Shown in pieces: positions 17,335 through 26,629 of a DNA stretch of 64,000 nucleotides (the first letter of the stretch is position 1; every line of letters begins with the position of its first letter). The position numbers were made by a program, and so were the translations under genes. Below the pieces are notes generated by a model. It was not told where the DNA came from and did no database searches. It worked only from the letters and a program-made list of their open reading frames with translations. This DNA is from Paraburkholderia sp. D15 (GTDB taxonomy: Bacteria > Pseudomonadota > Gammaproteobacteria > Burkholderiales > Burkholderiaceae), in NCBI RefSeq assembly GCF_029910215.1, contig NZ_CP110397.1, positions 186,001-250,000 of the forward strand. Reading direction: 5' to 3'.

Positions 17335-19952
17335 TGGAACCCACCATGTCCACCACAGGAAGCGAGGACCTCACCGCACTCAGACAGGTAGCTTTTCGCC
17401 GCGAGCCGGAAATCGGCGAAGTGACCCCGGGCTCAGAGGAAGAACGCCGTCTGCACGATCTATGGGAGACCGAACCCGGATGGCACGGCTGGCTTTCGAC
17501 AGTCGATCACAAGCAGATTGGCTTGCGCTACATCGTCACCGCGTTCGTGTTCCTGCTGCTTGGCGGCATCGAGGCGCTGGTCATGCGCCTGCAGCTCGCG
17601 CGGCCCAACGAGACCCTACTCACGCCGGACCAGTACAACCAGCTGTTCACGATGCACGGTGTGACGATGATTTTCCTGTATGCGCTGCCGGTGCTGAGCG
17701 GATTTTCGAACTATCTGTGGCCACTGATGCTCGGCTCGCGTGACATGGCGTTTCCTCGTCTTAACGCGCTGTCGTACTGGGTCTTCCTGTTCGCCGGTCT
17801 GTTCCTGTACGCGAGCTTCCCGCTCGGGGAGGCGCCGAACGCCGGGTGGTTCAACTACGTACCGCTGGCGTCGCTCGATTACAACCGCGGACCGAACATC
17901 GATGTCTACGCGCTCGGCATGGTACTGCTTGGCATCTCGACGACCGTCGGCGCGGCGAACTTCGTCGTCACGCTGTTCAGGATGCGGGCGGACGGCATGT
18001 CGATCAACCGTTTGCCGATCATCGTGTGGGGCACACTAACCGCATCATTCGCGAACCTCTTTGCCGTGCCGGCTGTGAGCCTCGCATTTTTCCTGCTGTG
18101 GATGGACCGCAACATCGGCACCCATTTCTTTGACGTCGCCAGCGACGGCAGGCCGCTCCTTTGGCAACATCTGTTCTGGATGTTCGCCCATCCGTGGGTC
18201 TACGTGGTGGTGCTGCCGGCGATGGGCATTGTGTCGGACGCGCTGCCCACCTTCTGCCGCAGACCGCTGGTCGCGTACGCGGCGGTCGCCGTGTCGACCG
18301 TTGCGACGATGCTGATCGGCTTTGAGGTGTGGATTCATCACATGTTCGCGACAGGGTTGCCGCCGCTCGCGCTGGCGATCTTTGGCGCGGCAAGTATGCT
18401 GATTTCCGTGCCGAGCGCTGTCGCCGTGTTCGCGTGGATCGCGACGATCTGGCTCGGGCGACCCGTGTTCAAAACGCCGTTCCTCTACTTCGCGGGCTTC
18501 GTGCTGATGTTCGTGATAGGAGGTGTGTCGGGGGTCATGACCGCCGCGGTGCCGCTCGACTGGCAGCTCAACGATACCTACTTCGTAGTCGCGCACCTGC
18601 ATTACGTATTGCTCGGCATCAACGTGTTTCCAGTATTGGGCGGCATCACTTACTGGTTTCCGAAGTTCACCGGCCGGCTAATGAATGAACGTTTTGGCAA
18701 GTTGACTTTCTGGATCGTGCTGGTCGGCTTCAATCTCGGCTTCTTTCCGATGCACATCTCCGGACTGCTCGGCATGCCCCGGCGCGTCTACACCTATCCA
18801 GACGGGATGGGCTGGGACCTCAGCAATATGCTGACCACCATCGGCTCGTTCGTGTTCGGGATCGGCGTGCTGATGTTCATCACCAACGCGCTGGTCTCTG
18901 CCAAACGCGGCGTGTGCGCCGGCGCGAACCCGTGGGACGCTTCCAGTCTCGAATGGTCTGTCCCGTCCCCGCCGCCGCCGTACAACTTTGCGGTGTTGCC
19001 GATGATCGCCTCACGCCATCCGTTGTGGGAAGACCGCATGGCACTCGACGAGAGCGCCGTGCGCTCGAGCCTCAAGCGCGGCTATCTGCTGCATTGCGGC
19101 CGCGAAACACTCGGCATCTCGCCACTAGGCGGCAACGCGGACGTTATCCTGAAGATGCCGGGGGACAGCTACGCACCGTTCCTGCTCGGTGTGTTCGGCG
19201 CCCTGTTCTTCGTCGCGCTTCTGCTGCACAGCCCGGGTTTCGCCGTGGTCACGAGCATCGCTTGCGCGGCGGCGATGCTCGCGTGGTTGTGGCCACGACG
19301 TGCGCTCGCCCAGCGCGAACCGCCGCCACCGGGAGCGCGGGTCGAACTCGCCACGCAGGACCTTGACGCGACGTTGCCGGTCGGTAGCGCGGGGGAGCAC
19401 TCGGGCGGCTGGTGGGGTGTACTGACTTTGGTCGCGACCGAAGCCTGTCTGTTCGGCTACCTGATCTTCACGTACCTGTATTCCGAGTCACAGACGAAGC
19501 TCGTATGGCCACCCGAAGGCATGCCCAAGGTCGGCATCGGCGCGCTCAATACAGGGTTCCTGCTGTCTAGTAGCGTGTTCGTGTGGCTCGCGGAGCGCGT
19601 GCTAAGGAAAGGCCGGAAGCGCGGTTCGATCGCCTTGATGCTAACGGCGATCGCGCTCGGCGTCGTGTTCCTGCTGATCCAGACGAAGGAATGGAAAGAC
19701 CATGCGTACGGGATGACCGCACACCTGTACGGCTCGCTGTACTTCACGATCACCGGTTTTCATATGGCGCACGTGGTGGTGGGACTGATCGTGCTCGCAG
19801 TAATGACGCTGTGGATTGTGCTCGGCTATCTTGCCCCCGAACGCACCGCGCCGATCACGATCGGCGGCCTGTACTGGCATTTCGTCGACGTTGTGTGGCT
19901 ATTCATTTTTTCGACTTTATATCTGTCTCCGTTCATCCTGAGGGGGCGCTAG
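17334..19952 (+). CDS. Fused cytochrome c oxidase subunits I and III, atypical proton channels
   Basis: The start is ATG 17334 (TGATG overlap) or 17346. The first 560 or so residues are subunit I: MHGVTMIFLYALPVLSGF, DMAFPRLNALSYW, HPWVYVVVLPAMG, VWIHHM and VVAHLHYVLLG give all haem and CuB ligands and the cross-linked Tyr. The last ~200 residues are subunit III (GWWGVLTLVATEACLFG, then GLYWHFVDVVWLFIF). The D-channel Glu (HPEVY in most A-type enzymes) is Trp, and the K-channel PTGIK motif reads PSAVA, so the Lys is missing. Electron transfer to O2 should be possible. Proton delivery must differ, and pumping is doubtful. Confidence 0.92.
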   Translation: MEPTMSTTGSEDLTALRQVAFRREPEIGEVTPGSEEERRLHDLWETEPGWHGWLSTVDHKQIGLRYIVTAFVFLLLGGIEALVMRLQLARPNETLLTPDQYNQLFTMHGVTMIFLYALPVLSGFSNYLWPLMLGSRDMAFPRLNALSYWVFLFAGLFLYASFPLGEAPNAGWFNYVPLASLDYNRGPNIDVYALGMVLLGISTTVGAANFVVTLFRMRADGMSINRLPIIVWGTLTASFANLFAVPAVSLAFFLLWMDRNIGTHFFDVASDGRPLLWQHLFWMFAHPWVYVVVLPAMGIVSDALPTFCRRPLVAYAAVAVSTVATMLIGFEVWIHHMFATGLPPLALAIFGAASMLISVPSAVAVFAWIATIWLGRPVFKTPFLYFAGFVLMFVIGGVSGVMTAAVPLDWQLNDTYFVVAHLHYVLLGINVFPVLGGITYWFPKFTGRLMNERFGKLTFWIVLVGFNLGFFPMHISGLLGMPRRVYTYPDGMGWDLSNMLTTIGSFVFGIGVLMFITNALVSAKRGVCAGANPWDASSLEWSVPSPPPPYNFAVLPMIASRHPLWEDRMALDESAVRSSLKRGYLLHCGRETLGISPLGGNADVILKMPGDSYAPFLLGVFGALFFVALLLHSPGFAVVTSIACAAAMLAWLWPRRALAQREPPPPGARVELATQDLDATLPVGSAGEHSGGWWGVLTLVATEACLFGYLIFTYLYSESQTKLVWPPEGMPKVGIGALNTGFLLSSSVFVWLAERVLRKGRKRGSIALMLTAIALGVVFLLIQTKEWKDHAYGMTAHLYGSLYFTITGFHMAHVVVGLIVLAVMTLWIVLGYLAPERTAPITIGGLYWHFVDVVWLFIFSTLYLSPFILRGR

Positions 19953-19954
19953 CC

Positions 19955-20440
19955 ATGCCCGCAGCGGGTCTCTCCACTACGCATCCAGTTTCGCCACGCC
20001 GCAAACGGCTGGTGGCCTGTGCAATCGCCGGACTCTTCGGGACCCCGGGGGTGTGGCTGTTGCAGGTAATCGTCTCCGAAGTACTGTCAGCAACCGCCTG
20101 TTACGGCGTCACCGCGCCGCGCGCGGCGCCGCTGTGGAGCGGCTTCGACACGTGGATCTTCGTGATCTCAATCGTCGCTCTGGTACTGGCCGCACCGTGC
20201 GCGGGTTTAGCTTGGTATGGTCTGATGTTGACGGGGCGCCTCGCGCGCGAACCCGACGCACACACGCATGCGCACCGCCATGAGGCACTGCGCACGCCGA
20301 AGCAGTTGCGGGGCGACGACTTGAGCCGGCTGCGCTTCATCGCGCTGTGCAGTGCGCTGGTCGGCACGGGCTTCCTGGTCGGCGTGATCTTCGTGTGGGT
20401 CGCACCCTGGCTGGTCGGGCCGTGCGGCAAATGGTACTGA
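19955..20440 (+). CDS. Small membrane protein of the oxidase operon, unknown function
   Basis: The 161-residue product starts two bases after the oxidase stop. Three hydrophobic segments are visible: AIAGLFGTPGVWLLQVIVSE, FVISIVALVLAAPCAGLAWY and FIALCSALVGTGFLVGVIF. A His-rich loop (HTHAHRHEAL) lies between the second and third. It may be an assembly factor or accessory subunit, as small membrane proteins in oxidase operons often are. I do not recognise a named family. The His-rich loop could bind metal, but this is a guess. Confidence 0.75.
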   Translation: MPAAGLSTTHPVSPRRKRLVACAIAGLFGTPGVWLLQVIVSEVLSATACYGVTAPRAAPLWSGFDTWIFVISIVALVLAAPCAGLAWYGLMLTGRLAREPDAHTHAHRHEALRTPKQLRGDDLSRLRFIALCSALVGTGFLVGVIFVWVAPWLVGPCGKWY

Positions 20441-20444
20441 CGCG

Positions 20445-21779
20445 ATGAAAAGAATTGGGCTGCCGTTCGCGCTTCCGTTGCTTCTCATGCTGTGCACGCT
20501 CGCACTGCTGTCCGCTTGCCAGAAAAAGACCAGTACGGAAGATCTGGCCGGCGTCCACGCCGATTCGGCGCTCGCGAGCGACCCCGCGCAAATCGCACGC
20601 GGCGAGTATCTGGCCAAAGCGGGCGATTGCGCCGCGTGCCACGATGCTGCGGACCACACGCCTTATGCGGGCGGCATGCCGGTCAATTCGCCGTTCGGTC
20701 CAATTTACGCGAGCAATATCACGCCTGATTCGACCTTCGGCATAGGCCGTTATTCGCTGCGCCAGTTCGCCTATGTTCTGCGCTCGGGCGAGAGGCCGGA
20801 CGGCAAGCGGCTCTATCCGGCGATGCCGTATCCGTCATTTGCGAAACTGAATGACGAGGACGTGACCGCCCTCTACGCGTACTTCATGCATGGCGTGAAA
20901 CCGTCGACGAACCGCGCGCCCGAGACCAGGTTGCCGTTTCCGTTCAACCAGCGCTGGGCGATGTTTTTCTGGAGTCGTCTTTTTGGCAATCACGAACAGT
21001 ACGTGCCCGATGCACGCCGCAGCGCCGAATGGAATCGCGGCGCGTACCTTGTCGAAGGGCTTGGACATTGCGGTGCCTGCCATACACCGCGCGGGCCCGC
21101 ATACAACGAGTTAGGTTACGACTTTAAAAGCGATCGCTATCTGACCGGTGCTGATAATGACAACTGGTTTGCTCCGAACCTGACCGGCGATGGCGGCAGC
21201 GGCTTGGGCCGTTGGTCGCGTGAACAGATCGCAGCGTTCCTGCGCAATGGACACGGTGCTGGCGCAACGGCCTTCGGTGCGATGGCGCCCGTCGTCGCCG
21301 ACAGCACCGAGCATTTAAGTTCTACCGACCTGCGCGCGATCGCTGTGTTCCTGAAATCGCTGCCCGCGCAAAATAGGAGTGGCACGTTCGACAACAATCT
21401 GCATTCACGCGTCCTGACCGCGCGCGCGATGGAGAGTGGCGAGCTGGAGCGTCCCGGCGCCGGAATTTATTTATCGTATTGCGCGCGCTGTCATCGGGCC
21501 GATGGGCTGGGTCAGTCTGAAAAAGCACCGGCGCTGGCAGGCAATCCGCTCGTAATGGCGAGCGATGCGACTTCGGCAATACGCATTGTGATCGAAGGCA
21601 GCGAGAGTCCGAAGATAGACGGTGAGCCGAAACCACAGCAGATGCCGGGGTTCAATGATCAGTTGACTACGACGGAGATGGCCGAAGTCGTAAGCTTCAT
21701 TCGAAACACTTGGGGCAATCATGCGGCGCCGGTGTCGGATCGGGATGTCCGGACGCTGAGGCTGGCGATACACAAGTGA
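20445..21779 (+). CDS. Tri-haem cytochrome c lipoprotein (dehydrogenase cytochrome subunit)
   Basis: The 444-residue product has a lipoprotein signal (MLCTLALLSAC) and three haem c sites: CAACH near residue 64, CGACH near 210 and CARCH near 348. This is the layout of the cytochrome subunit of gluconate, sorbitol and alcohol dehydrogenases, which passes electrons from the flavoprotein or quinoprotein to the quinone pool or to an oxidase. Starting 4 bases after the previous gene, it closes the operon. It is the probable link between the FAD dehydrogenase and the CuA/haem c subunit. It would be anchored to a membrane by lipid, facing the periplasm. Confidence 0.92.
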   Translation: MKRIGLPFALPLLLMLCTLALLSACQKKTSTEDLAGVHADSALASDPAQIARGEYLAKAGDCAACHDAADHTPYAGGMPVNSPFGPIYASNITPDSTFGIGRYSLRQFAYVLRSGERPDGKRLYPAMPYPSFAKLNDEDVTALYAYFMHGVKPSTNRAPETRLPFPFNQRWAMFFWSRLFGNHEQYVPDARRSAEWNRGAYLVEGLGHCGACHTPRGPAYNELGYDFKSDRYLTGADNDNWFAPNLTGDGGSGLGRWSREQIAAFLRNGHGAGATAFGAMAPVVADSTEHLSSTDLRAIAVFLKSLPAQNRSGTFDNNLHSRVLTARAMESGELERPGAGIYLSYCARCHRADGLGQSEKAPALAGNPLVMASDATSAIRIVIEGSESPKIDGEPKPQQMPGFNDQLTTTEMAEVVSFIRNTWGNHAAPVSDRDVRTLRLAIHK

Positions 21780-22775
21780 GGAATCGGGAGAAGGGGGCCG
21801 CTATCGAGGCTAGTTGCTTGTGGCAGCGAAGGCGGCTGGATCAGGTTTCGAGGTCAGCCAGGACGCGATGACGTGTTGACGTTGGCGATACGAAATCATC
21901 GGGTGAAATTGAAGTGGTCTTGGTGCGCCCCTCGCTGCGAGGACCAAATTTGCGAGCCATGCGTGATTCGCGATACCGATTCAATAAAAATTTCAATGGT
22001 TTGATCGGCCGTCGAAGCGTTTGAGTAGTCGCAGCCCAAACTTTATGCGTGGGAGGATTCTGAACGGAAAAAATCAGCGCCCATGATGATGCGCAGAGGT
22101 GGTTCACCCGGGCCATCTGGTAGTCTCTGCTGCGTTACAGTTTTTGATGCTGACCGCCCGTCATGTTCCACGGTGCGCAATCTGATTGAGCGGAAGTTTG
22201 GCAAGCAGCTTCTACATCAGGCAATTCGCGAACGATCCCGGCGTGCATGAGCGGATGCGACGGTTTGCACATCCGATGCGCCGGCAGTCTACAGTCCTGG
22301 ACGACGAATCGCTCCTCCGCAAACGAAAGATCCTGTGATTTGCCTGGCCCGGTGCTGGATCTGGCGTCCGCGCTGAGCCGCTCGCCTATCTCGTCGTGTC
22401 GTAACTGGTTGTCCGTGGTTGGACAGGTGAATCGCTGCGCACCGGTCATCTTGCTGATACGCGCGGACCGCTTGGACGCCAGCGGTGCATCGGGGGCATG
22501 GCTGGCACGCGCCGAAACAGGTAGGAAGTCGGTCTCAGTCGCGCGAGGCTTCCGCGAGCGCCAGTGCTCTGCGGTTTGGCCTCACTTGCGGGACTGTTCA
22601 TCGACAATTTGCGCCTCGATTATCGGCGCGCGACCGTTCGTTGGCTCCATGACCTGTGCGAGGGCTCGCCCGCCAGCGGCGGGAGCATTGCCGGGTTCCT
22701 GCGGTTGCGGGAAAATATTCGACTCGCTCCGGTGCAGACGGCCTTGCTGCGTCGCTATCAGTGTCCGGGCTCAGG
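21780..22775. other. About 1 kb with no supported gene
   Basis: Open frames here are short and uneven on both strands, with no motif I recognise. AT-rich patches occur near 21975-22000. It could be degraded coding DNA between the operon end and the damaged receiver at 22776. Confidence 0.5.
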
Positions 22776-23156
22776 CTATGCGATTAATCCGTCGAGCAGC
22801 TGCAGGAGCCGGTCTAAAGGCTGCGCTTTCTGGCAGTAGCCATCGAATCCCGCCGCAATGGCATTGTCAAGTATTGCGATTTCATCAAACGCGGTGAAAG
22901 CGATAACGACAACGTCTTTTGTGAGCGGACCTCGCCGTAAATTCCGCGCGACTTCGAATCCGTCCATGCCAGGCATATCAATGTCGACGAGTGCGATCTC
23001 GGGGATGTCCGTCTCGACCGCTACCTCAACCTCGCTCCCGTTTAGTATGTAACTAGCGCTATAACCGGACATCGAAAGGAAGGTGGCGATAGCGGCGGCC
23101 AGCGATCGACACCACGTCACACGCACTATCCAGAGGAGCTTGGGGCGCATCGGCAA
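22776..23156 (-). pseudogene. Receiver domain remnant of the adjacent hybrid kinase
   Basis: The segment keeps the phosphoacceptor strand (ALVDIDMPGMDGFEVARNLR), the Thr strand (VVVIAFTAFDE) and the Lys region (CQKAQPLDRLL). The first strand, which should hold two acidic residues for Mg, reads KLLWIVRVTW instead. The frame differs from that of the kinase it overlaps. A small deletion plus frameshift at about 23090-23150 likely separated the receiver from the kinase and removed the acidic pair. Confidence 0.68.
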
Positions 23157-25032
23157 AGCTCGATGGTGTCCAGCGAAGCGCCTCCTGAACGAATGCCTGG
23201 GCGTTCAATGCTGCAGACTCCGAAGGAACCTCTTTTATCTGATCGGCGGGTAGATGGGCCGATCCAAAACGGACTAGCACCCGAAATGTTGTGCCCCTGC
23301 CGGTTTCACTGACTACGGAAATTTCGCCGCGGTGAAGGTCGACCAGCTCACGCACCAGCGACAGCCCTATGCCGGTTCCTTCCTGGGTGCGACTCACAGC
23401 ATTTTCAATACGATGAAAACGCTCGAAGATGCGCGGCAACTCATGGTCAGGTATGCCCGCTCCCGTGTCCGCCACCTCGAGCAGGACGTGCCCGGCCTGT
23501 CCCCGCAGCCTGACCGTGATGTTCCCCCGCAAGGTATATTTGAAGGCGTTGGACAAAAGGTTGAGGACGATCTTCTCCCACATTTGCCGGTTTACATAGA
23601 CCGGCTCGGCAAGCGTTGCGCATTCAACACTGTAGGTCAGCCCCCCGGTTTCGATGGCCGACTGGAAAGCGCTCGCAAGATCGCGCGTCAATTCGGCAAG
23701 ATCGGTCGGCTCGTAAGCAGCCCGTGCACGGCCAGCTTCTATCTGCGAAAAATCAAGGAGCGTGTTGACAAGCCTGAGCAGCCGAAGTGCATTGCGATGA
23801 GCAAGGTCTAACTGGACGTGGATGGCGTCCGGCGTAGCGGGCTCCGCGAGAACCGCCTCCAAGGGCCCTAGCATGAGGGTCAAAGGAGTGCGGAACTCGT
23901 GGCTGACATTGGAGAAAAACGCCGTCTTTGCGTGGTCGATCGCCGCAAGTGACTCCGCCCGCTTGCGCTCTTCCTCAAGCGCCCGCGCGTCGCGGATCGC
24001 GGTGACAATCTGAGAAGTCACCAATTCGAAGAAGCTGCGATAGCCTGCGTCCATGAAGCGATTCGGGCTGAGACCACAGATGAGCGCGCCAAATGCGCGG
24101 GTTTGATCAGCATAGGCAAGCGGTAGAACGATGGCGGACCGTATGCCGTCGCCCCAAGGGCTTTGAGGGCACATCCCCCCAGACGGGCAAAACTCGTCCA
24201 CACGCCGGATATGGCGATTGAGAATCACGTCCCTCCGACACCATTGATCCTCCGTATGGTCAGCCGCCAGCGCGATGGCGGCCGGACCGGTAACTTCAAG
24301 TAATTGCGCGCTCACGCCCGTGCTGGCTACGCGTCGGGCCTGGGTGCCGTCTTCGTCAATCAAATAAAAGAGTGCAAACGGCGCATCGCACAGGTTTTCA
24401 CCCAGGACGGCAGCAGCATTGACGCATACCTGCCGGGCGGTTTTCATATCTGCCGAACTAAGTGCTCCCAGCTTGCGTAGCGTTCCCATTTGTCGCTCGC
24501 TGAAAATCTGCTCTGAAATCTCGGTGACGGTAGCCAGCACTCCACCAATCCCTGCCTCTACCGACTCGTCCGGCACCGGGCTGTAAGCCAGGCGGAAATG
24601 CGTTTCCTCGCGCGGGACCTTGCGTTCAATCAGTACCGTGACATCGTCGCTGACCGAGGCCGGGCCGCCGCGAAATGGCTGTTCAGCCATCGGCCCCAGA
24701 ATGTGAAAGACTTCGCGCCAGCAGTCGCTAAATTTCTGCCCCATAGCTCGTGGATGTTTGTCGCCGAGTACGGGTCGATACGCGTCGTTGTAGATCTGAA
24801 CGAACTCAGCGCCCCACCAGAGCAACATGGGCGAGTGATTGTGCAGGACAAGCGAAGCGGTCGAGCGCAATGCCTGCGACCAGCCCTCGACTGGCCCCAG
24901 CGAAGTTCGTTTCCAGTCGAGTGATCGGGCGAGTGCGCAAGCTTCACCGGGGCCCGAAAGACATCCCAGCGCGGACTCAGATTTGGGTTCTATTTGATAC
25001 GCGCCGACGGAGCGATTTTCGGTTGAACTCAT
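23059..25032 (-). CDS. Sensor histidine kinase (PAS-GAF-HisKA-HATPase), receiver lost
   Basis: The 657-residue product has an N-terminal PAS-like domain (LGPVEGWSQALRSTASLVLH, then LLWWGAEFVQIYND), a GAF-like domain (about 190-350), the H-box FFSNVSHEFRTPLTLMLGP, and ATPase boxes NLLSNAFKYT, DTGAGIPD, FERFHRI and GTGIGLSLV. All kinase motifs are present. After FVQEALRWTPSSF the frame drifts into non-homologous sequence where the receiver should begin. It has no membrane helix, so it is probably cytosolic. The ATG at 25032 is preferred, with a weak ribosome site. Confidence 0.85.
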   Translation of the reverse strand: MSSTENRSVGAYQIEPKSESALGCLSGPGEACALARSLDWKRTSLGPVEGWSQALRSTASLVLHNHSPMLLWWGAEFVQIYNDAYRPVLGDKHPRAMGQKFSDCWREVFHILGPMAEQPFRGGPASVSDDVTVLIERKVPREETHFRLAYSPVPDESVEAGIGGVLATVTEISEQIFSERQMGTLRKLGALSSADMKTARQVCVNAAAVLGENLCDAPFALFYLIDEDGTQARRVASTGVSAQLLEVTGPAAIALAADHTEDQWCRRDVILNRHIRRVDEFCPSGGMCPQSPWGDGIRSAIVLPLAYADQTRAFGALICGLSPNRFMDAGYRSFFELVTSQIVTAIRDARALEEERKRAESLAAIDHAKTAFFSNVSHEFRTPLTLMLGPLEAVLAEPATPDAIHVQLDLAHRNALRLLRLVNTLLDFSQIEAGRARAAYEPTDLAELTRDLASAFQSAIETGGLTYSVECATLAEPVYVNRQMWEKIVLNLLSNAFKYTLRGNITVRLRGQAGHVLLEVADTGAGIPDHELPRIFERFHRIENAVSRTQEGTGIGLSLVRELVDLHRGEISVVSETGRGTTFRVLVRFGSAHLPADQIKEVPSESAALNAQAFVQEALRWTPSSFADAPQAPLDSACDVVSIAGRRYRHLPFDVRL

Positions 25033-25545
25033 TTGCGCCACCAGAACCAAAATATGCTTGATTTGTTGCCTGCTTACCTACGACAGGCAGCAGGCTAGCG
25101 GATTCTTATCATAACAATTGGCAAATGCTCAGGTGATAGCGCGTAACGGCTGGCCAAATGGCGCAGTCAATGCCGCAAATAGGATTCGGCATCTTCCTGA
25201 GCGGCTCGGCAGCGGTGAACAGCATGCAGACGAAGCTACTCGCGAGGATTCACCAAAAACTAAACACCTTCACCCTTCGCTCGTCGGAGCCGATCGAATG
25301 CGCGCAGAGAGACCCCTACCGCTCGCTGCAGGATCTTGTGCATCTGCAGCACATGCGAAAGTCCACGAGGCTAACGTCCGGGTACACCCGTTTTTAAACC
25401 CAGTTCCAAGCGTGACGTAACCGCATCCAACCATCGCCCTTGACATCTTTAATGCGCGATTTGTAAGGGTTTGATTTGACGCACGTTTGTGCGTCATCGA
25501 ACCGGGAGTTTCGCAAGTTGACAACCTTATAGTCGCAACGTTGAC
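25033..25545. other. Intergenic stretch before the TniQ-like gene
   Basis: Roughly 510 bases without a credible gene; frames are short and lack motifs. The right end holds a perfect palindrome (25477-25496) and two TTGAC-type boxes that could form a promoter. Confidence 0.45.
25477..25496 (+). promoter_or_regulatory. Perfect 20-bp palindrome upstream of the TniQ-like gene
   Basis: The arms TGACGCAC and GTGCGTCA surround GTTT, 50 bases before the start codon. The placement suits an operator; it has no T-run, so a terminator is less likely. Confidence 0.4.
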
Positions 25546-26139
25546 ATGTTTAATGCGTTCTACGACGAGCGCAGGCTGACGCCATCACTGGGCTATATCT
25601 TCAACGACCGATGGCTCGATCCCTGTGAATCGCTCGTCTCGATTCTATGGAAATTCGAGAGGGTGAACGCGCTGCCGGGCCATGTCATTGCCCGACTGAT
25701 GGGGCCCAACATTGACCCGTACGAAGGTGTCGTGCCGCAGCCCGATACGATCGATATCGGCAGGCTGCACGCCACGCTCGGGGTACGGACCGCGGTGCTT
25801 CACATGGCCCTCCAGCAGCCGAGTCAGCGTCGGCGCTATAGCCCGATATTCCGGCACTGCCGACGTTGCATGACGCGCGGCTATCACTCCGTTCTTCATC
25901 AGATGGAGTGCGTCCGGACCTGTCCCGCCCATCATCGCCAGTTGGAAATCGCCTGTCTACGCTGCGGCTATGAGGCCCCGTGTGTCGTCAACGTGCGACT
26001 GCTTGAATCGCCTTATCGCTGTGCGGAATGTGGCAAGAGTTATGGCGGCGGCGGATGGTCGCCCGACGCGCCGCGCCCGATGAAAGCCGAGTTCCGCAAG
26101 GCATTCACGCGACGATATTTCGAGCGCCATCTTGGTTGA
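25546..26139 (+). CDS. TniQ-like zinc-binding protein
   Basis: The 197-residue product starts MFNAFYDERRLTPSLGYIF and has LDPCESLVSILWKFERVN, an early TniQ-like element. A Cys/His region follows: HCRRCMTRGYHSVLHQMECV, TCPAHHRQLEIACLRCG, and a CAECGK knuckle. That ordering (C-x2-C, H-Q, C-P-x-H, C-x2-C) resembles TniQ proteins, which link transposition machinery to target choice. Here there is no TnsB or TnsC homologue, only a damaged tyrosine recombinase about 0.8 kb away. The function of stand-alone members is unknown. Confidence 0.55.
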   Translation: MFNAFYDERRLTPSLGYIFNDRWLDPCESLVSILWKFERVNALPGHVIARLMGPNIDPYEGVVPQPDTIDIGRLHATLGVRTAVLHMALQQPSQRRRYSPIFRHCRRCMTRGYHSVLHQMECVRTCPAHHRQLEIACLRCGYEAPCVVNVRLLESPYRCAECGKSYGGGGWSPDAPRPMKAEFRKAFTRRYFERHLG

Positions 26140-26242
26140 TCAGTTTTTTCTGTCGTCGTGGCAACTTGCTGGACGACTCTCGCTGCGTCTGGAGGCAACC
26201 GCACGTTGCGAGACCGAAAACGGGGTTATCGATGTTTCGCTT

Positions 26243-26276
26243 GCAGTGCAAATAATTCGACTAACGCTTGCACTGC
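26243..26276 (+). repeat. Inverted repeat between the TniQ-like gene and the next small gene
   Basis: Perfect 9-base arms GCAGTGCAA (26243-26251) and TTGCACTGC (26268-26276) are separated by 16 AT-richer bases. It may be a terminator or a protein-binding site. Confidence 0.35.
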
Positions 26277-26347
26277 CTGTCAACTCCACCACGGGGAACT
26301 TTTAGCGCGTCGGGTGACAACACCTCCTGTTTCGCTTTCGAGGACCG

Positions 26348-26629
26348 ATGATGATTGTCTATCATGCAGGCGTGCCGATTCAGCCGTCTGTTACACAGTA
26401 CGGGTTTGCGTACGTCGCGCGCGCAAGCGTTATCGAGGAAGACGGTGAAGCGACGTCGTTTGGCATGCTCGGGGTTTTCGCCAGCGAGGACGCCGCGCTG
26501 ACGTTTGCGATCCGAAGTGCAAGCGCGTTCGTCGATGGAGAGTCCCTGCCCAAACCGCCCTATGAGCCGTTACCGCCGAAATCGGTATCTGAAGTGGACA
26601 ACACGGCGGCCGGCCAGAGGAGAGGGTAA
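26348..26629 (+). CDS. Hypothetical protein (93 aa)
   Basis: AGGA precedes paired ATGs at 26348 and 26351. The product has YGFAYVARASVIEEDGEATS, then FGMLGVFASEDAALTFAIRS, a regular alternation suggesting a small alpha/beta fold, and a polar tail. It has no signal or membrane segment. I recognise no family. It lies between the TniQ-like and recombinase genes and may be part of the same accessory insertion. Confidence 0.45.
   Translation: MMIVYHAGVPIQPSVTQYGFAYVARASVIEEDGEATSFGMLGVFASEDAALTFAIRSASAFVDGESLPKPPYEPLPPKSVSEVDNTAAGQRRG

Noticed and set aside
22247..22897. 216-codon open frame in the gene-free stretch
   Set aside because: It has no family motif and no ribosome site, and the composition differs from real genes nearby; I treat it as non-coding.
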